From Elephas maximus indicus (taxonomy: Eukaryota; Chordata; Mammalia; Proboscidea; Elephantidae), in assembly GCF_024166365.1 (NCBI RefSeq), contig NC_064824.1:46538608-46602607 (forward strand): a stretch of 64,000 nucleotides of DNA, read 5' to 3'. A model generated the notes under the pieces. That model saw only the letters and a list, made by a program, of their open reading frames with translations. It was not told where the DNA came from and made no database searches. Every line of letters starts with the position of its first letter. Within the stretch, counting starts at the first letter, position 1. A program made the translations under genes and the position numbers. Shown piece by piece: positions 12,170-23,601 of this stretch.

Positions 12170-12325
12170 ACACAAATGACTAAGGTCAGCACCTTTCTTT
12201 TAGAAATGTATAAACTGAAGTCCCGAGAGGTTACACAATTTTCCCAAAGACACCCATGAGGCATCCAGGACCGGAACCTATGTTTTCTGACTTTTAACCC
12301 AGTGCTTTTACCAGTACAATACCCA
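12170..12325 (-). repeat. MIR fragment
   Basis: aactgaagtcccgagaggtt, then acacaatt and ggaccggaacctatgttttc is the antisense MIR core pattern. Confidence 0.65.
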
Positions 12326-12442
12326 TGAATTACGTTATGGAGGACAGCTACATGTCTTAGGGTTATACGATTGAGAAATAAAACTTCCATTGTGTTAGAT
12401 ACCAAAATGTGTATCAGCTCCATTTGTTACAACAATTTTCTA

Positions 12443-12650
12443 TTGTTGTTGTTAGTTTCTGTTGAGTCAATTTTGACTCACGGTGACTCCATGTGTGCAG
12501 AATAGAACTACTCCATAGGGTTTTCCAGGCTGTGACCTTTCAGAAGCAGATCATCAGGGCTGTCTTCCAACGCACCTTTTGTGGGGTTCAAACAGCCAAC
12601 CTTTCAGCTCCTAGCTGAGTGCGTAATCGTTTGTGCCACCCAGGGCTCCT
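12443..12650 (-). repeat. AfroSINE, longer diverged subtype
   Basis: gttgagtcaattttgactca, then the extra middle segment gggctgtcttcc and the ccacccagggctcc head. The same subtype recurs at 36276-36466 and 40632-40800. Confidence 0.75.
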
Positions 12651-12661
12651 ATAGCAGTTTG

Positions 12662-12945
12662 TATTTGTTGTTGTGTGCTGTCTGGAGTCGATTCTGACTC
12701 AAGCAACCCTATAGGACAGAGTAGAACTGCCCTATAGGGTTTCCTGGGCTGTAATCTTTTTGTTCTGTTTTACATAAGGTCACTATGAGTCAGAATCAGC
12801 TCCATGGCACCTAACAACAACACAACAACAATCTTTACAGGAGCAGATCTCCAGGTCTTTTCTCCTGAGGAGTGGATGATGGATTCAAACTGCCAACCTT
12901 ATGGTTAGCAACTGAGTGCCTAACCATTGCACCAGCAGGGCTCTT
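12662..12945 (-). repeat. AfroSINE interrupted by an RTE 3'-tail insertion
   Basis: SINE text runs 12662-12760 and 12830-12945. Between them lies a plus-strand 70-bp RTE 3' end, flanked by aatctt repeats. Confidence 0.8.
12760..12829 (+). mobile_element. Very short RTE copy (3' tail only) inside an AfroSINE
   Basis: gttctgttttacataaggtc, then actatgagtcagaatcagct and cacctaacaacaacacaaca is the terminal 70 bases of an RTE. AATCTT(T) repeats on both sides suggest target-primed insertion with extreme 5' truncation. Confidence 0.7.
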
Positions 12946-13067
12946 TCTATAGCAGTTAAATCTACCTTAAATACTACAAAGATTATCCTAGTTGAAGTCC
13001 TAAAGCATGAAATGACAGTAAATAATCATTGCTGATACAAACTGTTAGAAAACAGATTAGTTATAGG

Positions 13068-13716
13068 TTTTCTTAACCTGGGGTCCGTGGACTTCCAGGG
13101 GGTCTTTGTAGAATTTAAAGAGTCTATAAATTTGGTTGGGAAAAAAGCTACAACTTTATTTTTGCTAATATTCAACTGAAATTTAGCATTTTTTCCATTA
13201 TGGATATAGACAACAAATCAAGTGTTATTAGCAATAATGCTTGTCACCAATAGAAAACACGATCTTTTCTGTCACACTGTATGTGTTACAGGTATCTAAT
13301 AATATCATTTACATTTATCACTACTTCAAATTACAGTAGTTATTAAATCTGCTGATTGATAGATATTATAATTTAATACATTAATAAAATAGCACATTAT
13401 TATATCATAAAATTTTATATTTTTATAAATACATTATAAAATAGTTGATTTTTTATAATTATCTGTATTTTATTAATTTAAAAACATTACTCTGAAAAAG
13501 GACTCGTGACAAAAAATAGTTAAACAACAATAACAAAAAACCATTGCTCTTGAGTTGATTCTGACTCATGGTGACCCTATAGGATGGAGTAGAACTGCCC
13601 CATATGGTTTCCAAGAAGTGGCTGGTGGATTCGAACTGCCAACCTTTTAGTTAGCAGCCAAGCTCTTAACCACTGAACCACCAGAGCTCCAAAAACATGG
13701 CTAAGAACCCCTAAAA
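13068..13716. repeat. Old DNA transposon with short terminal inverted repeats, carrying an AfroSINE
   Basis: The left end is tttcttaacctggggtccgtgg and the right end is ggctaagaacccct, which are inverted relatives around ggttcttaacc. The middle is very AT-rich. I do not name the family. Confidence 0.5.
13528..13692 (-). repeat. AfroSINE inside the DNA transposon
   Basis: cattgctcttgagttgattc, then gtggattcgaactgccaacc and the ccaccagagctcc head. Confidence 0.85.
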
Positions 13717-14409
13717 TATATTTCCTCAGTGTAGCAGAGGATATGTAATTTTAAAACACAGGGCTGCTGCTTCCAAACTTTATATTTCTGGCTCAAACAC
13801 TGGCTAAGAGATGATAAAGAAATGTAGAAAGAATTAGTTAAAAAAAAAAATTCTTAAGCATCAGACTAATACAAAATAATTTATAATGAATAATTGTGGT
13901 GTTAGTTGCCATTGAGTCTATTCGTAATAAATAATATGTTATGATAAAATATTATCAGGAATAAAACAAACCTGTGTATGTTTGCATATGTTTGGACATA
14001 GGCACATAATGTTTGACTTTTTTCTATTGGGAGCAACCGTAGCCATTTAGACCTGTTAAGACTACTTTTAGTATGTTTATTCCTAATTCATCCATATGAC
14101 CATTTTATAAATACTTTGAAGTAAAATTCAGGTTAAGAAATTTGCAATTTTCCAGATCCTCACCAGGTGTCGATATTCCACTTTGTTCACAAATCATGCA
14201 GGGGATTGCAATATTAAGAATTTTAACTTTACCTAAATTTCCTTAGTCTAAAAGTGATGCTTCTTTTCTAAAAACCAAGACTCAAAGGCTTCTTGAACCT
14301 TTAGTTTTCTGAGGTAGCAGAACATACCCTGAGCCACCTGCCATACAAACTTGTACCGTGACATGCCTGTTTCTGACTTCTGGGTACTTAAAAAAAAATG
14401 TCTCAAATC
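13717..14409. other. Unassigned sequence with a small SINE scrap
   Basis: Nothing recognised except gtgttagttgccattgagtc at about 13898-13917, a fragment of an AfroSINE or RTE 3' end. Confidence 0.4.
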
Positions 14410-15104
14410 AACTCCCAGAGTGGCATCTGGGGTCTTAAATGCTAGCAAGCAGCCGTCTAAGAGGCATCAACTGGTCTCAACCCACCTGGAGCAAAGGAGA
14501 ATGAAGAACACCAAAGACACAAGGTAATTATGAGCCCAAGAGACAGAAAGTGCCATGTAAACCAGAGACTACATCAGCCTGAGACCAGAAGAACTAGATG
14601 GTGCCTGGCTACAACTGATGACTGTCCTGACAGGGAACACAACAGAGAATCCCTGAGGGAGCAGGAGAGCAGTGGGATGCAGACCTCAAATTCTCATAAA
14701 AAGACCAGCTTTAATGGTCTGACTGAGACTAGAAGGACCCCGGAGGTCATGGTCCTCAGACCTCCTGTTAGCCCTAGACTGGAACCATTCCCAAAGCCAA
14801 CTCTTCAGACAGGGATTGGACTGGACTGTAAGATAGAAAATAATACTGGTGAGGAGTGAGCTTCTTGGATCAAGTAGACATATGTGACTATGTGGACAGC
14901 TCCTGTCCGGAGGGGAGATGAAAAGGCAGAGGGGGACAGAAGCTGGCTGCACGGACATGGAAATAGAGGGTGGAGAGGAGTGTGCTGTCTCATCAGGGGG
15001 AGAACAACTAGGAGTATATAGCAAGGTGTATATAAACTTTTGTATGAGAGACTGACTTGATTTGTAAACTTTCAGCTAATACACATTAAAAATTAAAAAA
15101 AAAA
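14410..15104 (+). repeat. L1 3'-UTR, 5'-truncated, with poly(A)
   Basis: The text is the same L1 3'-UTR family as 4315-5116 and 24754-25600, in the opposite orientation (ggggtcttaaatgctagcaa, ctgacagggaacacaaca). It ends at an A-rich tail at 15087-15106. The 109-codon frame in it is not a gene. Confidence 0.85.
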
Positions 15105-15205
15105 AAAGATTTACAGCCTTGGAAACCCCATGGGGCAGCTCTACTCTGTCCTATCGGGTTGCTGAGTTGGAATCAACTGGACGGCACAGAGTTTGGCTTT
15201 TTGTG
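15105..15205 (+). repeat. AfroSINE, 3' part only
   Basis: gatttacagccttggaaacc to ggacggcacagagtttggc, abutting the L1 poly(A) tail directly. Confidence 0.75.
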
Positions 15206-15409
15206 TGTGCAGGACTCCCCCAACCCTGTGGCACTGCAATATATATATGAAATCAACTCCCAGGCTAAGGTTTACCAATGTTTTAATCACTTCCCTATGC
15301 TCAAACCTCTTTCCCTCCAGTAAAATATCCAAAAGCTATTTCCTAAAGTCAGGACCTCAACAGACAGTTTCCACGGGGCAGTGCCCTTACAAAGGTAGAG
15401 ACTTTGATA

Positions 15410-15600
15410 TCACAGAGGCTGGTGTTTGGATTCCTAGTCCATTACTTAAAAACTTTGTCACCTGAAGTAATTATTTCTTCTCTGAGTTTCAATTTTCTCC
15501 TTATGAATTGGAGATACCATCACCTACCCCATACTGTTGTTGTGAATATTAAATGAGATCCTTATGTAAATTATAAAGGCTCATGTATGAAAAACAATGT
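15410..15600 (+). repeat. MIR fragment
   Basis: tctgagtttcaattttctcc, then ttgttgtgaatattaaatga matches the MIR core by eye. Confidence 0.7.
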
Positions 15601-15805
15601 TAATTTCTAATTCCCTACTGACTTATAAATAAAGCTATCACAATAGTTGTGAACAATTTTATCTTTACAGTGACTTAGCAAAATCTCTCACAGAGGGAAC
15701 TATTTTGAACCAGGGTAGAACTTCTTTTTTCCCACATCCCGTCTGTGAGGTTTTGTATGTTGCTACGGTCCTGGAAGCTATGACAACAGTGTTTCAAATA
15801 ACAGC

Positions 15806-16043
15806 AGGGTCACCCTGGGTGGACAGTTTTCAGCGGAGCTTCCAGACTAAGATTAGGAAGAAATGCCTGGCGATCTACTTCCAAAAGTAAGCCAGTGAAA
15901 ATCCTATGGACCAGATCAGAATATTATTTGTCTAGACTCAAACGTATCAATGGGTGTGAAGATGGTGCAGGACTGGGCAACATTTTATTCATTTAGGGTC
16001 TCCATGAATTGGAGCTTACTCCGCATCAACTAGCAACAACAGT
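15806..16043 (+). mobile_element. Internally deleted RTE (5' end joined to 3' end)
   Basis: 15806-15940 (gtggacagttttcagcggag, then cttccagactaagattagga and aagaaatgcctggcgatcta) matches the RTE 5' region as I recall it. 15955-16043 (gaagatggtgcaggactggg to ctagcaacaacag) is the RTE 3' end. The coding body is missing. Confidence 0.6.
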
Positions 16044-16552
16044 AGGACTTTTTAAAATTCAGCCCTACATGCGAACAGCATCTGTCACTAGAAATACTGG
16101 TACTTTTAAAACCTCCATTTCTTTCACACATATGCATTGATCTTTCTTTTGAGATGGAATTCTATTGGATCCAGTGTTTGGGTGTTGAGCTTTAAGATAG
16201 TGCTTACCTAACCAAAGAGAAACTATTTAAAACCCCAATAAAAAGTTTCTGATCAATATCTCTGGGCATGTAATGGCTGATTAAATCTAAAGCAGTGGAT
16301 CCCTTGATTACCTAACCTTTTAACACACTATCTATGTATGAACAGCTAGTGGGAGGACTCCACTTATTTGTTTTGGCTATGTTGAACTGTTTGTGATGGT
16401 ATTGTTTTTCTTTCTCCAAATTTATGGTTAGACTACTAAAATGTTCTGCCAAACGCATCTCCCCTTAAAGTGGCTTATATTTTAATGGAAATGCTTTTGG
16501 GGGCAATTTTTAATGTTTAGATGTTTACGGAATTTGTGCACATTCACAGATC
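16044..16552. other. No gene or repeat recognised
   Basis: AT-rich sequence, no open frame of note, no splice-like exon pattern. Confidence 0.4.
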
Positions 16553-16945
16553 AGGTAATAATAGCAGCTAAAATTTACTGACATTTTCCATGAGAACGGC
16601 AGCAAATGGGAAACGGAGGTGTTGTAGTGGTTGAGAGGTATGGCTCCTAACCAAAAGTTTTGCAGTTTGAATCCACCAGGTGCTCCTTGGAAACTCCATG
16701 GGGCAGTTCTACTCTATCCTTTAGGGTCACTATGAGCCGGAATTGACTCAACAGCAATGGGTTTGGTTTTGGTAGCAAATGATTTGCATATGTCATTTCT
16801 CCTAAACCTTACAAGCTTCCCACAGAGGGGCATTATCAGAAAGGGAAAGTAACTTGTTCAAGGTCAGAAAATTTATACATGGTGGAACTGAGATCTAAAC
16901 CCAGGTGTCTTCCCAAAGTTCTTCTCCTGCCTCGATGGTATACTG
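16553..16945 (-). repeat. MIR split by an AfroSINE (16604-16778)
   Basis: Both halves show antisense MIR text (agcagctaaaatttactgac; caaggtcagaaaatttatac, then aactgagatctaaacccagg). The plus-strand SINE between them is flanked by gcagcaaatg and gtagcaaatg, a probable target duplication. Confidence 0.75.
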
Positions 16946-17283
16946 CTGTTTTGATTTCCTGATCAGTGTTTGGATATTAGAACTCATCATCATGTCATTT
17001 CATGGCATGTTATAATGTTGAGAATTCCAGGATCTTAAAACAGTTGGTAAAAGGTAGCTTTAAAAAATGAGCATGACCATATTATAAGTCACCTGATTTC
17101 CTAGAACCAAATAGAAATGAGTATAGTGCACGACTGAATAGCAGATTATTAGAATACATCAGAGAACAAAAGCAGTGAGATCTCTGGTGAAGAAGCTTGT
17201 CATCACTCTTGGGGAATACTCTGAATTATAAAAATTTGAATCTACTTGATTATTTTCATATTTACATAGTGCTAGCAAGCAAT

Positions 17284-17338
17284 ATAGGGTCGCTATGAGT
17301 CGGAATCGACTCGACGGCAGTGGCTTTGGTTTTTGGTG
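17284..17338 (+). repeat. AfroSINE tail-only copy
   Basis: tagggtcgctatgagtcgga, then atcgactcgacggc is exact consensus, yet only about 50 bases are present. No SINE head lies upstream. Confidence 0.7.
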
Positions 17339-18361
17339 GTCGATTAATAAGCAATGACTGAAGCAACGAGCAAAGGGCCTGCCGGAACCTCTTTGAATAA
17401 ACAGATCTCATTGTGTACAAAATCATTGCCCAAGATCAAATTAATAGCCTCTGTTACCTCACATGTCTGTTCTGCTATAATTTGACAGTTGAATTCCTAA
17501 GAAATCTTGCAATATCAAAAAAAAAAAGGTTCAACGGAAAAAAAGAACAGGAGCTACTGTCTGCAATTTGAGATTTATAACGTATTTTTCTGAAGGAATT
17601 TAACAATAAATGTACTAGTTATAGCCAAAAATGGTAATTGTAAAACCTGAACATTACTGAGCAAATCCAGTATTTTATTACAGCAAGCCCTTTGTTCTCT
17701 ATTCCAGCACCACCATTAGACAGAACTTCTTACCACTCCTATCATCACTGATATGATAAATGAGCAGAGCTGCTCAAATACACAGAAGTGCTGTAAGCAA
17801 CTGGTGGCTCCCCCTTTTAGAGTGAGAACGAATCGTAATTAAGATTGCATTATAAATAGATGTTCATGTAATGAAAATTGAGGATATTATAAAAATTCTT
17901 GCTGTACTTGAAAATTCTCTTTTTTTCCCTGTTGGGAAAAAAAAATATGTAAATTTCAAATCCACCTGGCTGAATTATCAGAAATTGTCAATTAGTGGAG
18001 AAGTAGTTCAACAGACTAAGTTCCAGGAAGCCTGATTCTAATGCAACCTTGAGCAAATTTCTTAAAACTCACAAGGCTTGAGTTTTCTCATCTAAAAAAT
18101 TAAAGGTAGGACTAGACAATTTCTAAGACCCTGAAATGCCAGTATTTCTGTGCCTTTTTCTTTTCTTGCCTACAAGCTGTCCATTATTTGTGTAAGGCAC
18201 TGTAGTCATTTGCCAACACCTTAAAGTTCAAGGGATGTGTCTATTACCTCATATTTTCCAAAGAATTATAGTGTAAATTCTTAATATCAAAGTAATTATA
18301 AATTTTGAATTTTCTTTTATGATTCAGAAGACATTTTGGCTTTCATCATGCCTTGTTCCAA
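17339..18361. other. Apparently unique sequence, nothing recognised
   Basis: No known repeat, ORF or RNA gene is seen in this 1-kb stretch apart from short A-runs (17517-17528). Confidence 0.4.
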
Positions 18362-18371
18362 ATACTGCATA

Positions 18372-18532
18372 AAACCAAACCCGTTGCCATCAATTCAGTT
18401 CTGACTCATAGCGACCCGATAGGACAGGGTAGAACTGCCTCATAGTTTCCAAGGAGCGTCTGGTGGATTCGAACTACTGACCTTTTGGTTAGCAGCCATA
18501 GCACTCAACCACAATGCCACCAGGGTTTCCAG
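18372..18532 (-). repeat. AfroSINE with 10-bp target duplication
   Basis: Flanked by ATACTGCATA at 18362-18371 and 18533-18542. The body reads accaaacccgttgccatcaa to accacaatgccaccagggtt. Confidence 0.9.
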
Positions 18533-18542
18533 ATACTGCATA

Positions 18543-19156
18543 GTAACATGAAAAAAAGTTCAATTGGTTCATTTTTTCATACATTTTCCCTCTATATTTT
18601 ACATAGTATTGTGTATATTTAATCATTTTGTAAACTCAGAATCCATTACTACATTTTCAAAGCTCATAGTTTGTTGTTTCCATAATATCACAGAGACACA
18701 GTCTCTTTATTGGGGAAAGGAGGCACCAAGTAATTGCTTAACACTGGAAACTAATTTTAAATCTAAGACTGACATATCAGATCTTTTGTATAAACCCAGC
18801 ATCCCCTGATGGGATTTCTTGGCTGCCTTCTTAAAAAAAAAAAAAGCTAGGATAAATCTGACCACCTCACACCAGGTCTCTCTGCTGCCCTTTCCTTAAG
18901 TATTAGTAGCTGGGAGCCTCTCTCTCCATCTTTATTTTGTGAAGACACTAGATCACACTAGCTCCATAGTCCAAAAAATGGCATCTGGGTAGTAGTATTA
19001 GTTTAAAACAACAACAAAAAAGCCACGAAATGAAGTCATTAGCAATGTACAGGAACCTCTACTCTAAATGGAATAATTTAAAATTTAAACTTACAGAATT
19101 GATAAGATAGGAAATTCTTTACAAAATTAGAAGGCCAAAATTCTTTACAAAACTAA
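18543..19156. other. No gene or repeat recognised
   Basis: Contains short A-runs only. Confidence 0.35.
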
Positions 19157-19345
19157 AAAAACAAAACAAAACAAAAACCCAAAAACCAAACCCTTTGCTT
19201 TCAGGTAAATTCCCACTTCTAGCAACCTTCTAGGACAGGGTAGAACTGCCGCATAGAGTTTCCAAGGAGCGCCTGGTGGATTTGAACCACTGACCTTCTG
19301 GTTAGTAGCCGTGGTCCTTAACCATTATGCAACCAGGGTTTCCTT
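19157..19345 (-). repeat. AfroSINE with long A-rich tail
   Basis: acaaaacaaaacaaaaaccc tail, then taggacagggtagaactgcc and gcaaccagggtttcc. Confidence 0.85.
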
Positions 19346-19747
19346 TATAAAGTAAAAAAACCCCAAAAGCTAGACGTTGCAAATTTGAGCAACTTTTAGG
19401 CAATTGGTGGGTGACACCTATTGGGCAAATGTATTACTGCAGCCCAACTCTTTTTTTTTTTAATTGTTCTTTAGGTCAAAGTTTACAAAGCAAATTAGTT
19501 TCTCATTTCTCATTAAACATTACACAAATTGTTTTGTGACTCTGGTTGGCAACCCCGTGATGTGTCAAAACTCTCCGCTTCTTCACCTCAGGTTCCTCAT
19601 TTCTATCCATCCAGTTTTCCTGTCCCTTTCTGCCTTCTTGTCTTTGCTTTTAGGCTGGTGGCAGCCCATCACTTTAAAAATCTATGTGCAGAGGGTTAAA
19701 GTAGGCAAAGAACCGAGCGCAAAATTAGGGATTCTTACCCCTTTGAG

Positions 19748-19962
19748 AAGGAGTCCCTGAGTGGTGCAAACTGTTAAGCGTGAGGTTACTAACCAAAAGA
19801 CTGGAGGTTTGGACCCACCCATAGGTGCTTTGGAAGAAAGGCCTAGTGATCTAGATGCTTCCTAAAGATCCTAGCCACCAAAACCCTATAGAGTGCAGTT
19901 CTACTCTGAAACACACGGGGTCGCCATGAGTCAGAATCGACTCGATAGCAACTGGTTTTTTT
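19748..19962 (+). repeat. AfroSINE, long subtype
   Basis: ggagtccctgagtggtgcaa, then ggaagaaaggcctagtgatc and gtcgccatgagtcagaatcg, tagcaactgg. The middle segment differs from the short subtype and resembles RTE 5' text. Confidence 0.8.
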
Positions 19963-21516
19963 ACCCATAGATGTTTACACTTGTGGATAGATTTAATCCC
20001 ACTGATATCTTAAATTGGATTATATGCCTCATGTATGTAGTCATTTTTCTCTTAGAAGTTGTTTTGTTCACAAGGCATATAAATATATATGAAAGGATAG
20101 TCATTATTAGGTTATTCTGTGCTATGAAATGGAGGGGCATACTACAAAGACCAACTGCTGAAGTCAATCTTGGACTTCTAACAGCTTGTCCTATCGATTG
20201 GGACCAAATTGTTCAGTACCCACAAGATTGGGTGGGGCTCTACTATCTGAAATGATTGCAAAGGTATGAAGTTGATTTTTACACACAACCTATGGAATTA
20301 ATTAATCTCAGTGCTTCTCTGTTATTCTTCATCATACTCACATGTCAGAAAAAGTAGCTATGATATTAAGCTTCTTCAAAGTCTGTAACTTGCCTGTAAA
20401 AATAAATTTAATTTTAAAATGGAAAGGATTAATTTGAGCAGCAGACCAGGAGTTCTGATGGCCATTAGTAGTACATTGCTTCTTTTTGACTTTATTGCCA
20501 TACCTCTATTTGTTTGAGCAATTTGGGAGGTTTAGCTACTATAAACAATACTTTCATAAAATTCATAAAACTTTTGATACTCCCAACTTTATTATTATTT
20601 CTGTCCATACTGCAAATTCCTTGATCAACTTTCAATTTCTTTCCAATGCTGTAACTTGACTTTTGCCATCCAGAGACATATAATGGCTTGGATCAAGGTA
20701 GAGCTTTGAGCTTATTTGCATAAACTACACTCTGTGTTGGTCTACATTTGATTCTAAATGAACTATAAATTGAGAGCACTCTACAAGCCAAGTGCTCATC
20801 CATTTGAGATGCATTGCCTCTTCCAGGTCGCTAATTTATACCCCAGTGTCCCAGCAGAGTTAATTTATTTCACATGAGTGACCATTTGACTCTCTGAAGG
20901 CACTTTAACTCACCCGGGTTTAAGAAGGGGGACAAGTCTTTTTACTACAGCTTAGCTACACCGTAATAACCTTCATTTCCTTTTCTCTTTCCCAGCTTGT
21001 TTAGTCAGTGCCAGAACTAAGTATTTCTTTCTATTTGGTGATTTAACTCAGTTTGAACTTCTACAATCCTGTAATTTATTACAATTAAGATTATGTGACA
21101 TTAGAGGTGGAGTTAGTACTATTTAAAGTCATTTGAAACAAGCCTAAATGAAGTCACACGTTCTGTAAAAATATAACAAATGGATCTCATGACCCTCTGT
21201 AATAAAACAGGAACCTGGAGAATAAAATTGTTCTACAAAACAACATTGTTGACTCCAACACTGAGGATCTAAGTCAGCATTTTAAAACAAACAGGAGAAA
21301 TAAAATAACAATCAATAGTAATGATAAATATTCAAAGGCAAAACCCCTGAAATTTAAAAATGCTGATGATCCTTGGAGGCGTTGTTTAACCCTAAATGTG
21401 TTGATTTTCCAGGGCGCTCAAAGCTTCTGTCTTTTCAACTTTAGCAGGTATTTGCATTAAAAAAAAAAAAATTAGTTTGATAAAAAAATCATACTCCATT
21501 GAAATCCCTCTACATT
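19963..21516. other. Mostly unique sequence, no coding evidence
   Basis: No interspersed repeat that I recognise, and no convincing exon. It is among the longest repeat-free stretches left of MMADHC. Confidence 0.4.
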
Positions 21517-21644
21517 CAGTGGCTACAACAGTGGTCTCAAACACAGCGACTGTGAGAATGGCACAGGACTGGGCGGTGTTTCGTTCTGTTGTACACAGGG
21601 TCACTATGAGTCAGAACCAACTGGACTGCACAGAACAACAACAA
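21517..21644 (+). repeat. RTE 3' end
   Basis: cagtggctacaacagtggtc, then caggactgggcggtgtttcg and actgcacagaacaacaacaa. Confidence 0.8.
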
Positions 21645-22145
21645 TCTTATTATTAAAAATAACTATTGTTTGATAGCAATCTTGTCACTTGCGACATCAG
21701 ATTTAACAAGGAGAGTCATTCAGATAAATTTGCATTTCAGATAAACCAATAATTTCTCAGCATAATTATGTGCCATGCAATGTTTGAGAGACAGGCAGTA
21801 TATTTCACTAAATACACAGTTCTGATGGTGCTGATTAAACAGTGCTACAATTGTAAAACAGGCTGAACTAATCTGAGACTAATTTGGGATCTCTCTACAA
21901 AAGGTTTTCTAATTAAAGTGGACACAAGGCTCCTGTTTGACCCCATCAAATCTGGATTCTGCTCTGAACCGTCATTACGTTAACCAGCATCTATTTCACA
22001 ACATCTGTTGACGAACATCTATGTTACAGCCACTGTGCTGGAGCATTCTTCCAGTAACATAAAACCTGCATTTTTTGGCAGCTATTTATTCATGCTTGTG
22101 ACAAGGAGGGCTCTATACTATTAAACAAAAACCACTAAAACTTCA
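21645..22145. other. Unique sequence, nothing recognised
   Basis: No repeat family or ORF stands out. Confidence 0.35.
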
Positions 22146-22149
22146 ATTT

Positions 22150-22790
22150 GCAACAAAATGGGTGGGGAGCCTTCTGGTGGTATTGTATTGTGGGTTTGTT
22201 TTTCTGATGATTAACGAAGTAGAGCACCTTTTCATATTTATTGGCCAAATGGATAGCTTTGTGAATATTTGTCTTTCATTTGTTTTAGCTTTGTTGGATA
22301 TGTATATTGTAAGTATCCTCTTCAACTGTTAATCGCCTTCTTACCTTCTGATGTCTTTCGATGAATTAAAATGTTCTTAATTTTAATATAATCCAATTCA
22401 TTTTTTTCCTCTTTGGTGGTATGTCCTATTTCAAAAAAAGATCTTTGTCTACTCTAAGTTCATGAAGATCTTTTTATTCCTCAAAGCTTTATTGTTTTAC
22501 CTTTTACATTTAGACTTACAATCCATTTGGAAGTGATTTTTATGTTAGGTGTAAGATAAGTGTAAAAACACATTCTTTTCCCATATGAATATGCAACTGA
22601 CCTAGTACCATATGTTGAAAAGATCACCCTTTCCTCAATGCTTTTGTCATAAAGCAAGTGCCCACGTGTGTGCTGGTCTGTTTCTGGACTCTTTATTCTG
22701 TTCGTTAGTCTGTTTATCATTGTGCCAATACCACACTGTCTTACTATTGTTTTCTATAGTAGCAACATGATTTGAAGTGATTATGGCTTC
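22150..22790 (-). repeat. L1M-type LINE, ORF2 end and 3' region, antisense
   Basis: Typical text: ctcaaagctttattgtttta, then tccatttggaagtgattttt. The frame at 22481-22720 reads DKSIEERVIFSTYGTRSVAYS, decayed L1 ORF2 C-terminus. Confidence 0.75.
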
Positions 22791-23371
22791 CAATAATATG
22801 ATTGAAAGTCAAACACTCAAAGCCTGAATTTGACTCTTTTGATTAACTTACAGCTTATATGTGTGCTATTGACACAAGGTGGGGAGGGGGTAGACAAAAA
22901 AAAAAAAACCTGTGAAAAAGTTTAAAATATTGTAGTAATAAGAGGATGAAAATGAAGATTACTACTGCATACTTACTGCGGTGTTGACTCAAGGGCAAAA
23001 GGTTTGGCTTAAATTCAGTAGGGAAGTGGGCCCTTTGCAAGATATGGACGACAGAATTTAATACAAAAATCAAAACAACTGTGTACAAGTATATAATCAA
23101 GTGCAAAATGACAAGGTGTAGGCCAGGTGTTATGCAAATTAAGGGAAAGAAAAGATCAGTGAGGGTAGGAGCAGTCAGGGAACTCCATGGAGTTGTCTTA
23201 GAGAAAGCAGGACACAAATGAGTCCTTGAATTGATTTGGGCCCTATTAGGTCACTCAACACAGAACATTAGAGCCTTCATTTTTTGTTTTATCTCACACA
23301 TTAAATCCATTATTATTCCCTGCTGTTAATTCCCTAGATGTTCCTCCAATTCACTATCACTCAGTGTTTTA
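22791..23371. other. Unassigned sequence
   Basis: Contains an A-run at 22894-22907 and purine-rich text at 22915-23220. The 120-codon minus frame here lacks any recognisable domain. Confidence 0.35.
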
Positions 23372-23580
23372 AAACAGACTAATGGTTCTAACCCTGGCTG
23401 CACATCGAAAGCACCTCACCTGGTAGCCTTTAAAATATACTGATGCCCACTCCCACCACCTCCCCCCGCATCAGACCATCAGACTAATGAAACCATCTGT
23501 GGGTACGGGACCAAATCATCAGTATTTAAAGATGCTTCCCTAAGCTATTCAGATGTCCAGCTAAAGCTGGAGACTACTTT
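23372..23580. repeat. hAT-Charlie type element (MER5-like)
   Basis: ggttctaaccctggctgcac, then agcacctcacctggtagcct and actgatgcccactcccacca matches a MER5-type pattern. Confidence 0.55.
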
Positions 23581-23601
23581 GTTAGAAGGCGCCTTGGATC
23601 A

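Noticed and set aside
14530..14859. 109-codon frame, repeated in similar form at 4551-4877 and 25016-25198
   Set aside because: The recurrence comes from the shared L1 3'-UTR, not from a gene family.
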